DNA of 64,000 bases, taken from assembly GCF_019977335.1 (NCBI RefSeq), contig NZ_AP024653.1, forward strand, positions 3,410,001-3,474,000, written 5' to 3'. The notes beneath the pieces were generated by a model. The model made no database searches and had not been told where the DNA came from. It saw only the letters and a program-made list of their open reading frames with translations. The translations under genes and the position numbers were made by a program. The stretch is from Arthrobacter sp. NicSoilB4 (lineage in GTDB: Bacteria > Actinomycetota > Actinomycetes > Actinomycetales > Micrococcaceae). This document shows positions 9,077-17,611 of the stretch, piece by piece; position 1 is the first letter of the stretch; each line of letters begins with the position of its first letter.

Positions 9077-10236
9077 GCGGGAGCGCCTTCCGGGTTCATG
9101 GTGGTGCGGGTGGCGGCGCCTGCCGGTCCGGCGGCCGCTTCACTGGCCACTTCTCGCAGCCGGGCGGCGACGGATTCCGGGGTGGTGTCGTTGATGAAGG
9201 CTCCCATTGCGGCTTCGGAACCGGCCAGGTACTTGAGCTTGTCCGCGGCGCGGCGGGGCGAGGTCAGCTGCAGGTGCAGGTGGCCGTCCCGGCGCAGTGC
9301 CGCCCCCAGCGGGGCCTGGTGCCAGGCGGCGATGTAGGGGGTGGGCGTCGGGTACAGGGCGTCGAAGCGCCTCAGGAGTTCGGGGTACAGCTCGGCCAAC
9401 TCGTCGCGTTCCGCGCCGTCCAGCGCTGCGAGGTCCGGGACCTGGCGGTGCGGGACTAGGTGGACTTCCAGCGGCCAGCGGGCCGCGAAGGGGACGTAGG
9501 CGCTGAAGTGTTCACCCTCGAGCACCATGCGGCTGCCGTCCAGGCGTTCGGCGCGCAGCAGGGAGGACGTAAGCGTCTCCCCGCCGTCGGACGTGGCGGC
9601 GAAATCGCCGGCCGCGGCAGCCAGGACCGCGGCGCGGGGCGTGACGTACGGGTAGGCGTAGATCTGACCGTGCGGGTGGTGCAGGGTGACGCCGATGTCG
9701 GCGCCACGGTTTTCGAACGGGAAGACCTGCTGGATGCCGGGCAGCGCGCTAAGCGCCTCCGTGCGGTGGGCCCAGGCATCGATTACCGTGCGAGTGCGGC
9801 GCCAGCCCAGTTCCGCGAATGAGCCGGTGTGCTGCGGGGTAAAGGCCACCACTTCGCAGCGGCCGACGGCGGGCGCTGCGGTCCCCCAGCCCGGCGCCGG
9901 CGGGACGTCGTGCGTGGCCGGGCCCAGGGAGGGGAAGCGGTTCTCAAAGACGGCGACGTCGTAGTCCGGCGCCGGAATCTCGGTCCGGTTGGCCGGCGTC
10001 GTCGGGCAGATGGGGCACTGGTCGGCCGGCGGCAGGTGCGTGCGCGACTGCCGGTGCGCGGCGACGGCCACCCACTCGCCGCTGAGCGCATCGAAGCGCA
10101 ACTGGCCCGGTTCGGGGCGGGCGGGCAGCTCGCGGTGGTCCACGAGGGAGGCCGCGGGCCGCTCGGCGGACCCTGCGTCGTCAAAATAGAGGATCTCCCG
10201 GCCGTCAGCCAGGCGGGTCATGGTGGTTCGCGTCAT
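9073..10236 (-). CDS. galT: Galactose-1-phosphate uridylyltransferase
   Basis: A protein of about 387 residues that transfers UMP from UDP-glucose to galactose 1-phosphate. The catalytic motif is 'HHPHGQIYAYPYV', with the nucleophile in His-Pro-His. 'CPICPTTPANRTE' near residue 70 supplies the zinc-type cysteines. I chose the ATG at 10236 (MTRTTMTRL). The frame stays open to 10272, but that extension runs through AT-rich promoter-like DNA, and the ATG at 10220 is also possible. It is first in a galT-galK operon and divergent from a DeoR regulator, which probably controls it. Confidence 0.93.
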   Translation of the reverse strand: MTRTTMTRLADGREILYFDDAGSAERPAASLVDHRELPARPEPGQLRFDALSGEWVAVAAHRQSRTHLPPADQCPICPTTPANRTEIPAPDYDVAVFENRFPSLGPATHDVPPAPGWGTAAPAVGRCEVVAFTPQHTGSFAELGWRRTRTVIDAWAHRTEALSALPGIQQVFPFENRGADIGVTLHHPHGQIYAYPYVTPRAAVLAAAAGDFAATSDGGETLTSSLLRAERLDGSRMVLEGEHFSAYVPFAARWPLEVHLVPHRQVPDLAALDGAERDELAELYPELLRRFDALYPTPTPYIAAWHQAPLGAALRRDGHLHLQLTSPRRAADKLKYLAGSEAAMGAFINDTTPESVAARLREVASEAAAGPAGAATRTTMNPEGAPA

Positions 10237-10271
10237 GGTTTCAGTTGTACACGAAAGAACATTTTCAAACA

Positions 10272-10290
10272 ATAGAGCGCAAAATAGAGC
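10272..10290. promoter_or_regulatory. Direct repeats in galT/deoR divergent region
   Basis: ATAGAGC occurs twice (10272-10278 and 10284-10290) with a 12-base period in an AT-rich patch, next to GAAAGAACATTTTCAAAC at 10253-10270. DeoR-type regulators commonly bind short direct repeats, so this is a candidate operator for the adjacent DeoR protein. Confidence 0.45.
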
Positions 10291-10404
10291 AGAATGGGTG
10301 TGCGTTTTACGGGTGCGGGCGGTAGTCTGTGCTGGAGGAAGCCCCGGTGGTCGCGGTGCCAGCTCCCGCCGGACTCCCCGCGATCACCCTACGAAGGACG
10401 CAGA

Positions 10405-11205
10405 ATGCTCGCCGCAGCCCGCCACTCCGCCATCATCGCGGAGGTCCAGCGCGAGCGGATTGTCCGCGTCGCGGACCTCGCCCGCATGCTGGGCGTGTCA
10501 CTCATGACCGTCCGGCGGGACATCGAGGCACTCGATGCGGCGGGCGCCGTGGAGAAGATCCACGGCGGGGCCAAGCTTCCCGGCGCGGTGAGCACCCACG
10601 AGCCCGGCTTCGAGCTGAAGGTGACGCAGCTGCAGGAAGAGAAGATGGCGATCGCGCACGAGGCCGCGGCCCAGGTGCGCGAGGGTATGGCGGTGGGCCT
10701 CAGCGCGGGCACCACCACTTGGGCGCTGGCGCAGCTGCTATCCGCAGGCCCCCGGATCACCGTGGTGACCAACTCGGTACGCGTGGCCGACGTCTTCCAC
10801 CAGAGCTCGTCCCCGTCCACGGTGATCCTGACGGGCGGCGAACGCACACCCTCCGACGCCCTGGTGGGGCCGCTGGCCACGTCGGCCCTCAAGCAGCTGC
10901 ATCTGGACGTGCTGTTCCTGGGCGTCCACGGCGTGGATGCCGACGCGGGTTTCACGACGCCGAATGTGCTGGAAGCCGAGACGGACCGCGCCTTCGTGGC
11001 AGCGGCCCGCCGGGTTGTGATCCTGGCCGACCACACGAAGTGGGGCACCTTCGGCATCAGCACCATCGCCGGACTGGAGGAGGCTGACGAGCTCATCAGC
11101 GACGAGGGCCTGCCCGGTGAGGCGCGGCGGATCCTGGCTGAGCGGGTGGGCCGGTTGCGGCTGGCGCCCGGTGGCGCCTCTGCCCGCACGGCCGAGGCCG
11201 GGTAG
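10405..11205 (+). CDS. DeoR/GlpR-family transcriptional regulator
   Basis: A 266-residue repressor. The DeoR winged helix 'VRVADLARMLGVSLMTVRRD' is at about residues 19-38, followed by 'EKIHGGAKLPG', and the sensor domain has the sugar-phosphate loop 'GLSAGTTTWALAQLL'. The start at 10405 is preceded by GAAGGA. The frame is open further upstream but lacks DeoR homology there. Being divergent from galT-galK, it probably senses a phosphorylated sugar and controls the Leloir genes. This locus therefore has two regulators, LacI for uptake and DeoR for galactose metabolism (inference). Confidence 0.9.
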   Translation: MLAAARHSAIIAEVQRERIVRVADLARMLGVSLMTVRRDIEALDAAGAVEKIHGGAKLPGAVSTHEPGFELKVTQLQEEKMAIAHEAAAQVREGMAVGLSAGTTTWALAQLLSAGPRITVVTNSVRVADVFHQSSSPSTVILTGGERTPSDALVGPLATSALKQLHLDVLFLGVHGVDADAGFTTPNVLEAETDRAFVAAARRVVILADHTKWGTFGISTIAGLEEADELISDEGLPGEARRILAERVGRLRLAPGGASARTAEAG

Positions 11206-11275
11206 GTCGGCCAGACCGCCGGCACCGCTCGGCGGCGGGGCTTTGATCCAGCCCAAACCGTGCGACGCTAGTGGC

Positions 11276-11698
11276 ATGGATCTGGAGGTGTCGCCCGCGC
11301 TCACGATTCCGGCGTCGGAACTCGGCTGGCGGTTCTCACGGTCGTCCGGGCCGGGCGGCCAACACGTCAACACGTCGGACAGCCGCGTTGAGCTCTCGTG
11401 GAGCGTCGCGGACTCGGCCGTACTTTCGGATGGCCAGCGGCTGCTGCTGGTTAAGCGGCTGGGACGACGTCTCGTCGCCGGGGTGATCACCGTGACCGCA
11501 TCCGAACGGCGTTCCCAGTTGCGCAACCGCGAGATGGCACTGGCCAAGCTTGCCAACCTGGTGGCGGAGGGCCTCGCTCCAGAAGCTGCCCATCGCCGGG
11601 CGACCAAACCCACCCGGGGCTCGAACCAGCGCCGCCTCGCGGCAAAAGGACACCGGGCGGCCACGAAACTGCAGCGCAGGCGGCCCTCCGCCGAGTAG
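11276..11698 (+). CDS. arfB: ArfB/YaeJ-type peptidyl-tRNA hydrolase
   Basis: A 140-residue class I release-factor-like protein with the catalytic GGQ loop 'SSGPGGQHVNTSDSRVEL' at about residues 24-41. The C terminus is short and rich in Arg and Lys ('RGSNQRRLAAKGHRAATKL'). In ArfB such a tail enters the empty mRNA channel of stalled ribosomes. There are no codon-recognition domains, unlike RF1 and RF2, so the job is rescue of ribosomes stalled on non-stop mRNA. It stands alone after the DeoR gene with no clear operon partner. Confidence 0.93.
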   Translation: MDLEVSPALTIPASELGWRFSRSSGPGGQHVNTSDSRVELSWSVADSAVLSDGQRLLLVKRLGRRLVAGVITVTASERRSQLRNREMALAKLANLVAEGLAPEAAHRRATKPTRGSNQRRLAAKGHRAATKLQRRRPSAE

Positions 11699-11754
11699 CC
11701 CCAAGCGAGGGAGGCGCCGCGGACCGGCGAATCATCTATTGCTTCGCGGCTCAG

Positions 11755-12123
11755 CTATCGGGCGGGCCCCTCAGCCGGCACTTCGTTGGGCAGGTCAGGT
11801 GACCAGCCATCGTCGTAGTCCGGGTGCTCCCGGTAGGACCCGGCAAGAATAGTCAGCATTGCCCGGCGAGCGATGGCGACTGTCCCTTGAGCCTCCCGCG
11901 GATCTTCGATTCCCTCGTCGCCGGCCGCTTCCTTCCAGCTGGCGATGATGGCCCTTTTCTGTGCGCACTCCTCCTGCATCCGCTCCCCGAGGGAACCTTT
12001 GCCGTCGGTTCCGTCCACAGGCAGATCGGACGTACCGACAACGAACATGCCGTCCCGGATAGCTGCTTCTTCTTCCGCGATCCGTGCTTCCAGAAACTCG
12101 ACGATGTTCATGGCGACCATCAT
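11755..12123 (-). CDS. DUF6221 family protein
   Basis: A small acidic protein of up to 122 residues. The 'MNIVEFLEARIAEEE' start and the 'ILAGSYREHPDYDDGWSPD' end are typical of DUF6221, a family common in actinobacteria and their phages with no known function. The internal ATG at 12111 (MNIVEF) matches the usual family N terminus better than the first ATG; neither has a clear ribosome-binding site. No neighbour suggests a role. Confidence 0.75.
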   Translation of the reverse strand: MMVAMNIVEFLEARIAEEEAAIRDGMFVVGTSDLPVDGTDGKGSLGERMQEECAQKRAIIASWKEAAGDEGIEDPREAQGTVAIARRAMLTILAGSYREHPDYDDGWSPDLPNEVPAEGPAR

Positions 12124-12186
12124 TGCATCCGCGTTCCGTCCATCAGGGATGTCCCGACGGGATAAGGCCGCTCCGCGGAGTCCCCG

Positions 12187-12593
12187 CTAGGTTTTTTCAA
12201 CCCACTGCGCGCGCCAGGCCGGCGCCTCGAAGGCCTCACTCCAGTACGCCGTCTCCGTGGCGATCTTGCCGTCCCGGAATTCGAAGATGAAGACTGTTTC
12301 ATACTTCGGGCCGTCGTAGTCCAGTGACGCCTCGAGGACCACCAGGTCCCCGCCGCTGACCAGCCTGCGGGGCGTGATGGTGGCAGCTGCGGGAAGGAGT
12401 TGTAGATGCCCCGACGGTTCTCGGCTCCTCGGACAAGTTCTCCGGACTGCGGCCAATGCATCACCGCGTCGTCGTGGAACAGCTCATCCATGAGCTCCAC
12501 CCGGCGGTCATTGATGCACCCGATCAGCCGCTGGACCACATTCTCGTTTGCGGATTCCACAGTCCTCGCGCTCCTCTCCGTACGTGTCTGCAT
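12187..12593 (-). pseudogene. SnoaL/NTF2-like protein, frameshifted
   Basis: Two frames together make one NTF2-like (SnoaL-type) protein. The first runs from an ATG at 12593 through 'NVVQRLIGCINDRRVELMDE' and 'DAVMHWPQSGELVRGAENRRG' to 'IYNSFPQLP'. The second continues 'ITPRRLVSGGDLVVLEASLD' to 'WRAQWVEKT'. One base is missing at about 12381-12384; restoring it gives a smooth LP-T-ITPRR junction. Relatives are small alpha+beta barrel proteins of varied function. It could be a true mutation or a sequencing error; nothing else in the gene is damaged, so any loss is recent. Confidence 0.75.
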
Positions 12594-12651
12594 TCTGCTC
12601 CCCGACGCGCGGTTTGCGCCATAGAAGGCAAAGGAGCTTGAGCTTCCAGTG

Positions 12652-13446
12652 TCAGTCGACGGCCCCAAAGAACTGCGTCGCGTCCTCTGCCACTTGTTCG
12701 GGGCACTCCCATAAGACCAGATGCCCGACGGCGGGATAGACCTTAAACTCGGCGCCCGCTATTCGTGCCGCCAGGGCCTGCTGGTGCCGCCGCGGCAGCA
12801 AGCCGTCGTGGGCTCCCCACAGGATCAGCGTGGGCGCATGAATTGTTCCGGCCTCGGTGGGCGGTGTGGCGGCACAGAGGCCATCCAGAATGCGCTTCCA
12901 TGCGTGTGCGGGCATCCTGACGCCGTCCTGCACCCGGTCCTCGATGAACCACCTCGGCACTGCATGCAGCAGGGGAAACCAGGACAGCGAATTCCGCACC
13001 CAGTCCTCGTCGATGGGGTCCGTGAGGCGGCCGACCTCGTCCGTGAAAGCAGGCCGGTCCCGCAGGCTCAAGGGCGAGCCCACCAGCACGAGCGCCGCGA
13101 CGCGCTCCGGGTGCCCAACGGCCAGCTGCTGGGCCACGTAGCCGCCGCTGGAGGAGCCGAGGACGAAGGCGCTCTGCAGATCGAGGGCATCCAGAATTGC
13201 GGCGGCATCCCCGGCCTGTTCCGCCAGCGAATAGCCGTCCGGCGGTTTGTCGGCGTCGCCCTGGCCCCGGAGGTCCGGTGCATAGACCCTGAAGCCTGTC
13301 AGCCGGGGTATCAGGCGGTCGAAGCTCCGGCGGGATTCACCCCAGGCATGCAGCAGCAACAGCGGCCGTGCGTCTTCGCTTCCGTGGACGAGGCACGGCA
13401 CCGTGATGCCTGTGGTGAGCCGCAGATTCCGGACCTCGGAGTCCAT
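12652..13446 (-). CDS. Alpha/beta-fold hydrolase
   Basis: A 264-residue alpha/beta hydrolase. The oxyanion region is 'LLLLHAWGESRRSFD', the nucleophile elbow is 'VLGSSSGGYVAQQLA' (GxSxG), the acid is in 'LWGAHDGLLP' and the histidine in 'VGHLVLWECPEQV'. It is close in length and pattern to epoxide hydrolase or lactonase-type cytoplasmic enzymes; the substrate cannot be read from sequence. The ATG is exactly six bases after a TACCCT hexamer, consistent with a leaderless transcript. A longer upstream frame is not supported by homology. Confidence 0.88.
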   Translation of the reverse strand: MDSEVRNLRLTTGITVPCLVHGSEDARPLLLLHAWGESRRSFDRLIPRLTGFRVYAPDLRGQGDADKPPDGYSLAEQAGDAAAILDALDLQSAFVLGSSSGGYVAQQLAVGHPERVAALVLVGSPLSLRDRPAFTDEVGRLTDPIDEDWVRNSLSWFPLLHAVPRWFIEDRVQDGVRMPAHAWKRILDGLCAATPPTEAGTIHAPTLILWGAHDGLLPRRHQQALAARIAGAEFKVYPAVGHLVLWECPEQVAEDATQFFGAVD

Positions 13447-13515
13447 ACGCTCAGGGTACGCCTCGTCGAGCGCGTCCTGTGGCGGTACTGGGGTGCGGGG
13501 GCAATCCTTCCCAGC

Positions 13516-14391
13516 GTGGCGGCCGCGGCGCTTTTGACCGTCCTGGTTGTCTTCGCGCAGTTCCAGGCGCTGCCCGCCATCAAGAGGCGGCTGACACCTT
13601 TGCCCGTCGCCCAGCTCCTTGGACAGGGCGGCGCGCCCGCAGCCTGGCCGCCAGTGCACGGAGGACACCCGGCAGACGCCTACCGCGTAGTGCCGGACGC
13701 GGGGAACACGCTCCCGCGCGGCGACGAGGAGCGCCGTCGAACGCTGCTGGTCGACTTGCGGGCGCGACTCCGACGCACTACGCAGTCGGCTCCAGCGCAA
13801 TCGGAAACATTCGCCGACGAGCTTGATGCCGTCCTTGAGCGGGAGCCGCTCGCAGTCCTCGAGGCGCTGGCGGCGAATCTGCGCCCGGAAGATGACCTGG
13901 CATTCTTCCTCCATTCATGGGCTGCTGTCCCCAGCAGCATCAAACTCGACTTCCTGACCTTCAGGAACGTCTTCGACGCCGAGCGGCTGGACGCTGCGAG
14001 TGGAACCACGGCCCGGGCGGCCGCAGCCGTGCTGCGCAGTGTCCACTCCGCGATTCGTGTCGTCCCCGGGTCGAGCCTCGCCATCGAGGGGGTGAAGTAC
14101 TACTCAGAGGAAGGCATCACCGAGCTGTTGGAGGTGGCCTACGGGTCCTACCTCCAACTGGCGCGAACGCTCTGGGGCATGATGACCAATGCCCAGCGGC
14201 GGGCCGGTGGGACCCGGACCATTTACACGCAGGCCGCGGCCATGAGCATGACAGGCCCAGTGGCAGCCGTTGTGCTTAGCCACAAGGGAAAGTCTGCTGT
14301 GATTCTCAAGTACATGGAGCGGCGCGACGTCCACTCCTCCAAAGTCAACGTAGCCAGTCTCGGCAGCCACCTCGCCCGGTACGGCGCCTGA
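13516..14391 (+). CDS. Hypothetical membrane-anchored or secreted protein
   Basis: I do not recognise this protein. A hydrophobic segment 'VAAAALLTVLVVFAQFQALPA' lies at the N terminus and could be a signal anchor. The rest is soluble, mixed alpha/beta, with 'DELDAVLEREPLAVLEALAA' and 'IEGVKYYSEEGITELLEVAYG', and no obvious catalytic motif. The start is uncertain: I chose GTG 13516, but the frame is open far upstream and a GTG at 13384 would overlap the divergent hydrolase. The stop is 30 bases before the MOSC gene, so the two may be co-transcribed. Confidence 0.55.
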   Translation: MAAAALLTVLVVFAQFQALPAIKRRLTPLPVAQLLGQGGAPAAWPPVHGGHPADAYRVVPDAGNTLPRGDEERRRTLLVDLRARLRRTTQSAPAQSETFADELDAVLEREPLAVLEALAANLRPEDDLAFFLHSWAAVPSSIKLDFLTFRNVFDAERLDAASGTTARAAAAVLRSVHSAIRVVPGSSLAIEGVKYYSEEGITELLEVAYGSYLQLARTLWGMMTNAQRRAGGTRTIYTQAAAMSMTGPVAAVVLSHKGKSAVILKYMERRDVHSSKVNVASLGSHLARYGA

Positions 14392-14421
14392 CCGTCCCGG
14401 GATGGAGGATAGTTTGAGGAC

Positions 14422-14993
14422 ATGACGGCAAGCTACAGGTACGACGTCGAGATTCTGCACCTTCTCGTGTCGCCCGCGCACGCGTACTTTGGCCGCGCCC
14501 GCGAGGGCGCGGCCGACGTCCCCACGACCGACGCGGAGCGGGCGGAGCTGGTGGCCGGCAAGGGGATCGTCGGCGACCGGTTTTTCGGCAAGGCGGCGCA
14601 CATGGACGCGGCCGTCACCCTGATCGCGGCGGAAGCCCTCGAGGCGATGGCCGCGGAGCTCGGCGTCGGACCGTTTGATCCGCTGCTGACCCGGCGCAAT
14701 GTGGTTCTCCGTGGCGCCCAGCTGGCTCCTCTGGTGGGTCAAGATTTTGCCCTGGAATCGGGCGGGGAACTGGTGCGTCTCCGGGCCGGACGGCCCGCCC
14801 CCCCTGTGCCTGGATGGACCAGATGCTCGCCCCGGGTGCGCACGCCGCCATGCGCGGGCGGGGCGGCGTGCGCTGCCAGCCGCTTTCGGACGGCACCTTG
14901 CACCGCGGGCCGGCGGTGCTGGTCAGCCCCGTGCCGCTGGACCCCGGGCAAGCCGGCGTCGCCTCAGTCCTGCGGCCAACCCGCCTGCCATAG
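14422..14993 (+). pseudogene. MOSC-domain protein, frameshifted in a C-run
   Basis: Residues 1-130 ('VGDRFFGKAAHMDAAVTLIA', 'LLTRRNVVLRGAQL') are a clear MOSC domain, the sulfur-carrier fold of molybdenum-cofactor sulfurases and YiiM-type proteins. At a run of seven C (about 14808-14814) the frame must gain one base to continue as 'PCAWMDQMLAPGAHAAMRGR', 'LSDGTLHRGPAVLVSPVPL' and stop at 14993. With that base the product is 190 residues, the usual size. The Cys after the C-run is the conserved MOSC cysteine. The ATG is six bases after TAGTTT, a leaderless pattern. Homopolymer sequencing error and slippage are both possible. Confidence 0.78.
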
Positions 14994-15036
14994 CGGTTGG
15001 CGGCCCTGCGATCCGGTGTGCACGGCCCTGCGTCGA

Positions 15037-15098
15037 TTTCGCCGGAAAGCTGCCAATTCGCGCGAAGCTTCCGGCGAGCCCGCAGGTTTCCGGCGAAA
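15037..15098. repeat. 12-base inverted repeat after MOSC gene
   Basis: TTTCGCCGGAAA (15037-15048) and TTTCCGGCGAAA (15087-15098) are perfect inverted repeats with a 38-base loop containing a related GCTTCCGGCGAGC. This could form a long hairpin downstream of the MOSC reading frame. It is a possible terminator but lacks a T-run. Confidence 0.45.
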
Positions 15099-15175
15099 CC
15101 GGCGCGCCACCGGACGCATCGCCCCCGCCGCCCCCACGGGACTTTGGACACGGGCCCAGGCTGGCCCGCCCCGCC

Positions 15176-15181
15176 TAGAAT
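15176..15181 (+). promoter_or_regulatory. -10 element for leaderless leader ORF
   Basis: TAGAAT is followed by exactly six bases and then ATG at 15188, placing transcription start at the A of that ATG. No convincing -35 is seen at the normal distance. Confidence 0.5.
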
Positions 15182-15187
15182 TTGGGT

Positions 15188-15253
15188 ATGGCCGGTTCCG
15201 GCGCTTTTGAAGTGGAAACCGCGGAAGCGGGCACTGATCCGTCATGGAGCTGA
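15188..15253 (+). CDS. Possible 21-residue leader peptide of the antiporter gene
   Basis: A short ORF (MAGSGAFEVETAEAGTDPSW plus Ser) begins on the predicted leaderless start and ends ten bases inside the antiporter gene in another frame. The antiporter ATG at 15244 has no good ribosome-binding site, so ribosomes finishing this ORF could re-initiate on it. This is inferred from arrangement only; the peptide has no recognisable stalling motif. Confidence 0.35.
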   Translation: MAGSGAFEVETAEAGTDPSWS

Positions 15254-16539
15254 CGGCCATAGTCCTCATCACTGCCACCCTGTTCGCCTGGGCGCTGGTT
15301 TCGGCGCGGCTTCAGAAGGCGGACCTCACGGCTCCGGTGGTGTTCACCGCTGTCGGCGCGGCCATGGCCTGGTCCGGGCTGGTGGATGGCTCGTCGCCCC
15401 CGGAGGCAGTCACCCCGGTGGTGGAGGTCACCCTGGTGTGGGTGCTGTTCTCCGACGCCGCCCGGCTTCCGCTGCAGCAGTTGCGCCGGGACGTGGGCCG
15501 CTATGTGCGGCTGCTGGGGGTCGGCCTGCCGCTGACGATCGTGTTCGGGTGGGCCCTGGCGTACTGGTTCTTCCCCCAGTTCGGGCTGTGGCTGGCCCTC
15601 CTCGTCGGCGCGGCGCTGGCTCCCACCGACGCTGCCCTCGGGATCCCGGTGGTGACGAATCCGGCGGTGCCGTCGCGGATCCGCCAGCTGATCACGGTGG
15701 AGAGCGGCCTCAACGACGGCATCGCCACTCCGGTCGTGATGCTCGCGATTGCCGGGGCGGCCGCCGCAGCCGGCCTGGAGAGCGCCCACGGTCCCGGCAG
15801 CGCGGCGGTCGAGCTGCTCATCGGCGCCGGCGTCGGCGCAGCGGCCGGGGCCGCGGGCGGGTGGCTGCTGCGGCTGGCCCGCCGGCGCGGGACCGCCGTC
15901 GAGGATTTCGCCGGCATCGGGGTCCTTGCCCTGAGCCTGTTCGCCTATTCTGCCGCCCTCGCCGCGGGCGGCAACGGTTTCGTCGCCGCGTTCTGCGGAG
16001 GGCTGGCCTTCGGCACGTGCGCCGGCCAGCGGGGGCCGGCGGAGCTGGTCTTCGTCGAGCAGATGGGCGGCCTGGTCTCACTGCTCGTTTGGCTGGCCTT
16101 CGGGGCCATCTCCGTTCCGACCATGCTGGCGAACTTCGTCCCGCTGACTCTCGTCTACGCCGTGCTCAGCCTCACGGTGGTCCGCATGCTGCCGGTGGCG
16201 CTGGCCTCGATCGGTTCCGGACTCGACCGGAACACCGTCCTGTTCGTGGGGTGGTTCGGCCCGCGCGGCCTGGCGTCGCTCGTCTTCGCGCTGCTGGCAC
16301 TGGAAGCCCTGGGGCCCGTGTCCGACGAAGCAGTGGCCGTCATTTCAGCCACCGTCCTGCTCAGCGTTCTGGCCCACGGCTTCAGTGCCGCGCCGCTGGC
16401 CGCCCGCTACGGACGGGCCGCAACCGCGGCGGGCCCGGAACCCGGCGGATCGGTGCCGGTGGCGCCCGCTCCCGCCCGGGGCCTGAGCCGCAGGCACACG
16501 CCTGTTCCCCGTTTTCGGCCAAAGCGCGCCCGCCCCTAG
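15244..16539 (+). CDS. Cation:proton antiporter (CPA1, NhaP-like)
   Basis: A 431-residue integral membrane protein with about twelve helices and a short Arg/Pro-rich cytoplasmic tail. Family motifs include 'GAALAPTDAALGIPVVTN' (ion-binding Asp about residue 130) and 'ESGLNDGIATPVVMLAIAG', the conserved acidic pair of NhaP/KefB-type exchangers, followed by 'GWFGPRGLASLVFALLALE'. It should exchange Na+ or K+ for protons across the cytoplasmic membrane. There is no TrkA-type regulatory domain. Upstream is the possible leader peptide; downstream is an alpha/beta hydrolase gene. Confidence 0.9.
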   Translation: MELTAIVLITATLFAWALVSARLQKADLTAPVVFTAVGAAMAWSGLVDGSSPPEAVTPVVEVTLVWVLFSDAARLPLQQLRRDVGRYVRLLGVGLPLTIVFGWALAYWFFPQFGLWLALLVGAALAPTDAALGIPVVTNPAVPSRIRQLITVESGLNDGIATPVVMLAIAGAAAAAGLESAHGPGSAAVELLIGAGVGAAAGAAGGWLLRLARRRGTAVEDFAGIGVLALSLFAYSAALAAGGNGFVAAFCGGLAFGTCAGQRGPAELVFVEQMGGLVSLLVWLAFGAISVPTMLANFVPLTLVYAVLSLTVVRMLPVALASIGSGLDRNTVLFVGWFGPRGLASLVFALLALEALGPVSDEAVAVISATVLLSVLAHGFSAAPLAARYGRAATAAGPEPGGSVPVAPAPARGLSRRHTPVPRFRPKRARP

Positions 16540-16680
16540 GGTGCCCTGGACCCGACGGTGCCACAGGTTCAGGATCCAGCACGAACACAGGCCCGAAGGG
16601 GTCAGTGACATCGGCACACCGGTCCGGAACGCCTGCGGCTCCGAATTAGTTGTTGTGGAAACCACGAACGGAGGGTGACG

Positions 16681-17595
16681 ATGAGTCTTCAGCCGGGCAC
16701 CGGTCCGAGCGTGGCGGCCGCACTGCAGCGGTATGTCCTTCCCACGGAACTGGGTCCCTGCACAGTGCGTGTCCAGCAGGGCACCGGAGGCCGGCCTCCC
16801 GCATCCGGCACACCCGACGTTTACCTTCACGGCGCCGCGGGATCCTGGACTGACTTCGTCCCGCTGCTTTCCGGCGCGCAGCCCCAGGCGCGGGTGCTGA
16901 TTGATCTGCCGGGCTGGGGCGAATCCACGAAGGGCGCCCGGCTCGAACAATTCAGCATCGAGGCGATGGCCCGCGCAGTCACCGGCGTACTGAACTCGCT
17001 AGGTTACCTGCGATGGAACCTGGTGGGCCACTCCATGGGAGGGTTCCTGGCGCTGCATATTGCCGCGACGTCGCCGGAGCGGACCGCCAGCGTAGCCGCC
17101 ATATCCGCTACGACCTTCGGCGTGGCCGAAGCAGCCCGTCGGCCACTGCGCGGGCTGTCCGGATTCCCGGCGTTCGCCGGCATGCTGCTGCTCATGCGCT
17201 CCGTGGCGGCCCTCGGCCCGGCAGGGTCGGCGCTGGTCCGCGCAGTCCGTGCCACACCTGTGACGGGACTACTGTTGTCCCCGTTCTTCGCGAACCCCGC
17301 AGCCATTTCCAAGAGCGTGATCCGCGGCCTTGGCCGCAATGCTCGGCCCGCAGGCTTCTGCGCTGCTGCCGAGGCAGCGGCGCACTACGATTTTGGTCCG
17401 TGGCGCGGGATCATCTGTCCGGTGCTGGCGACCCGCGGGGACAGCGACGTGTTCACGCCTCCGTCCGATCTGGCCCGGCTGGCCGATGTGGTCCCGCACG
17501 TCCGGATGGTGACGATCCGCCAATGCGGCCACTTCGCGAACATCGAGCAGCCGGACCAGGTGCAGCTGCTCCTCGATGACCTGCGTTCGCTGTGA
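16681..17595 (+). CDS. Alpha/beta-fold hydrolase
   Basis: A hydrolase of about 304 residues. 'DVYLHGAAGSWTDFVPLL' forms the oxyanion loop, 'NLVGHSMGGFLALHIA' is the nucleophile elbow (Ser in GHSMGG), 'RGDSDVFTPPSDL' carries the acid and 'IRQCGHFANIEQPDQV' the histidine. A cap region rich in small residues follows the nucleophile. I preferred ATG 16681, which has GGAGG six bases before it, over GTG 16675, which is too close to that site. The substrate is unknown. It is convergent with the next gene. Confidence 0.88.
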   Translation: MSLQPGTGPSVAAALQRYVLPTELGPCTVRVQQGTGGRPPASGTPDVYLHGAAGSWTDFVPLLSGAQPQARVLIDLPGWGESTKGARLEQFSIEAMARAVTGVLNSLGYLRWNLVGHSMGGFLALHIAATSPERTASVAAISATTFGVAEAARRPLRGLSGFPAFAGMLLLMRSVAALGPAGSALVRAVRATPVTGLLLSPFFANPAAISKSVIRGLGRNARPAGFCAAAEAAAHYDFGPWRGIICPVLATRGDSDVFTPPSDLARLADVVPHVRMVTIRQCGHFANIEQPDQVQLLLDDLRSL

Positions 17596-17611
17596 GGCGT
17601 CCGCAGCGAGG

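Noticed and set aside
10237..10272. Extension of galT to an ATG at 10272
   Set aside because: The added residues have no GalT homology and would be encoded by AT-rich, promoter-like DNA.
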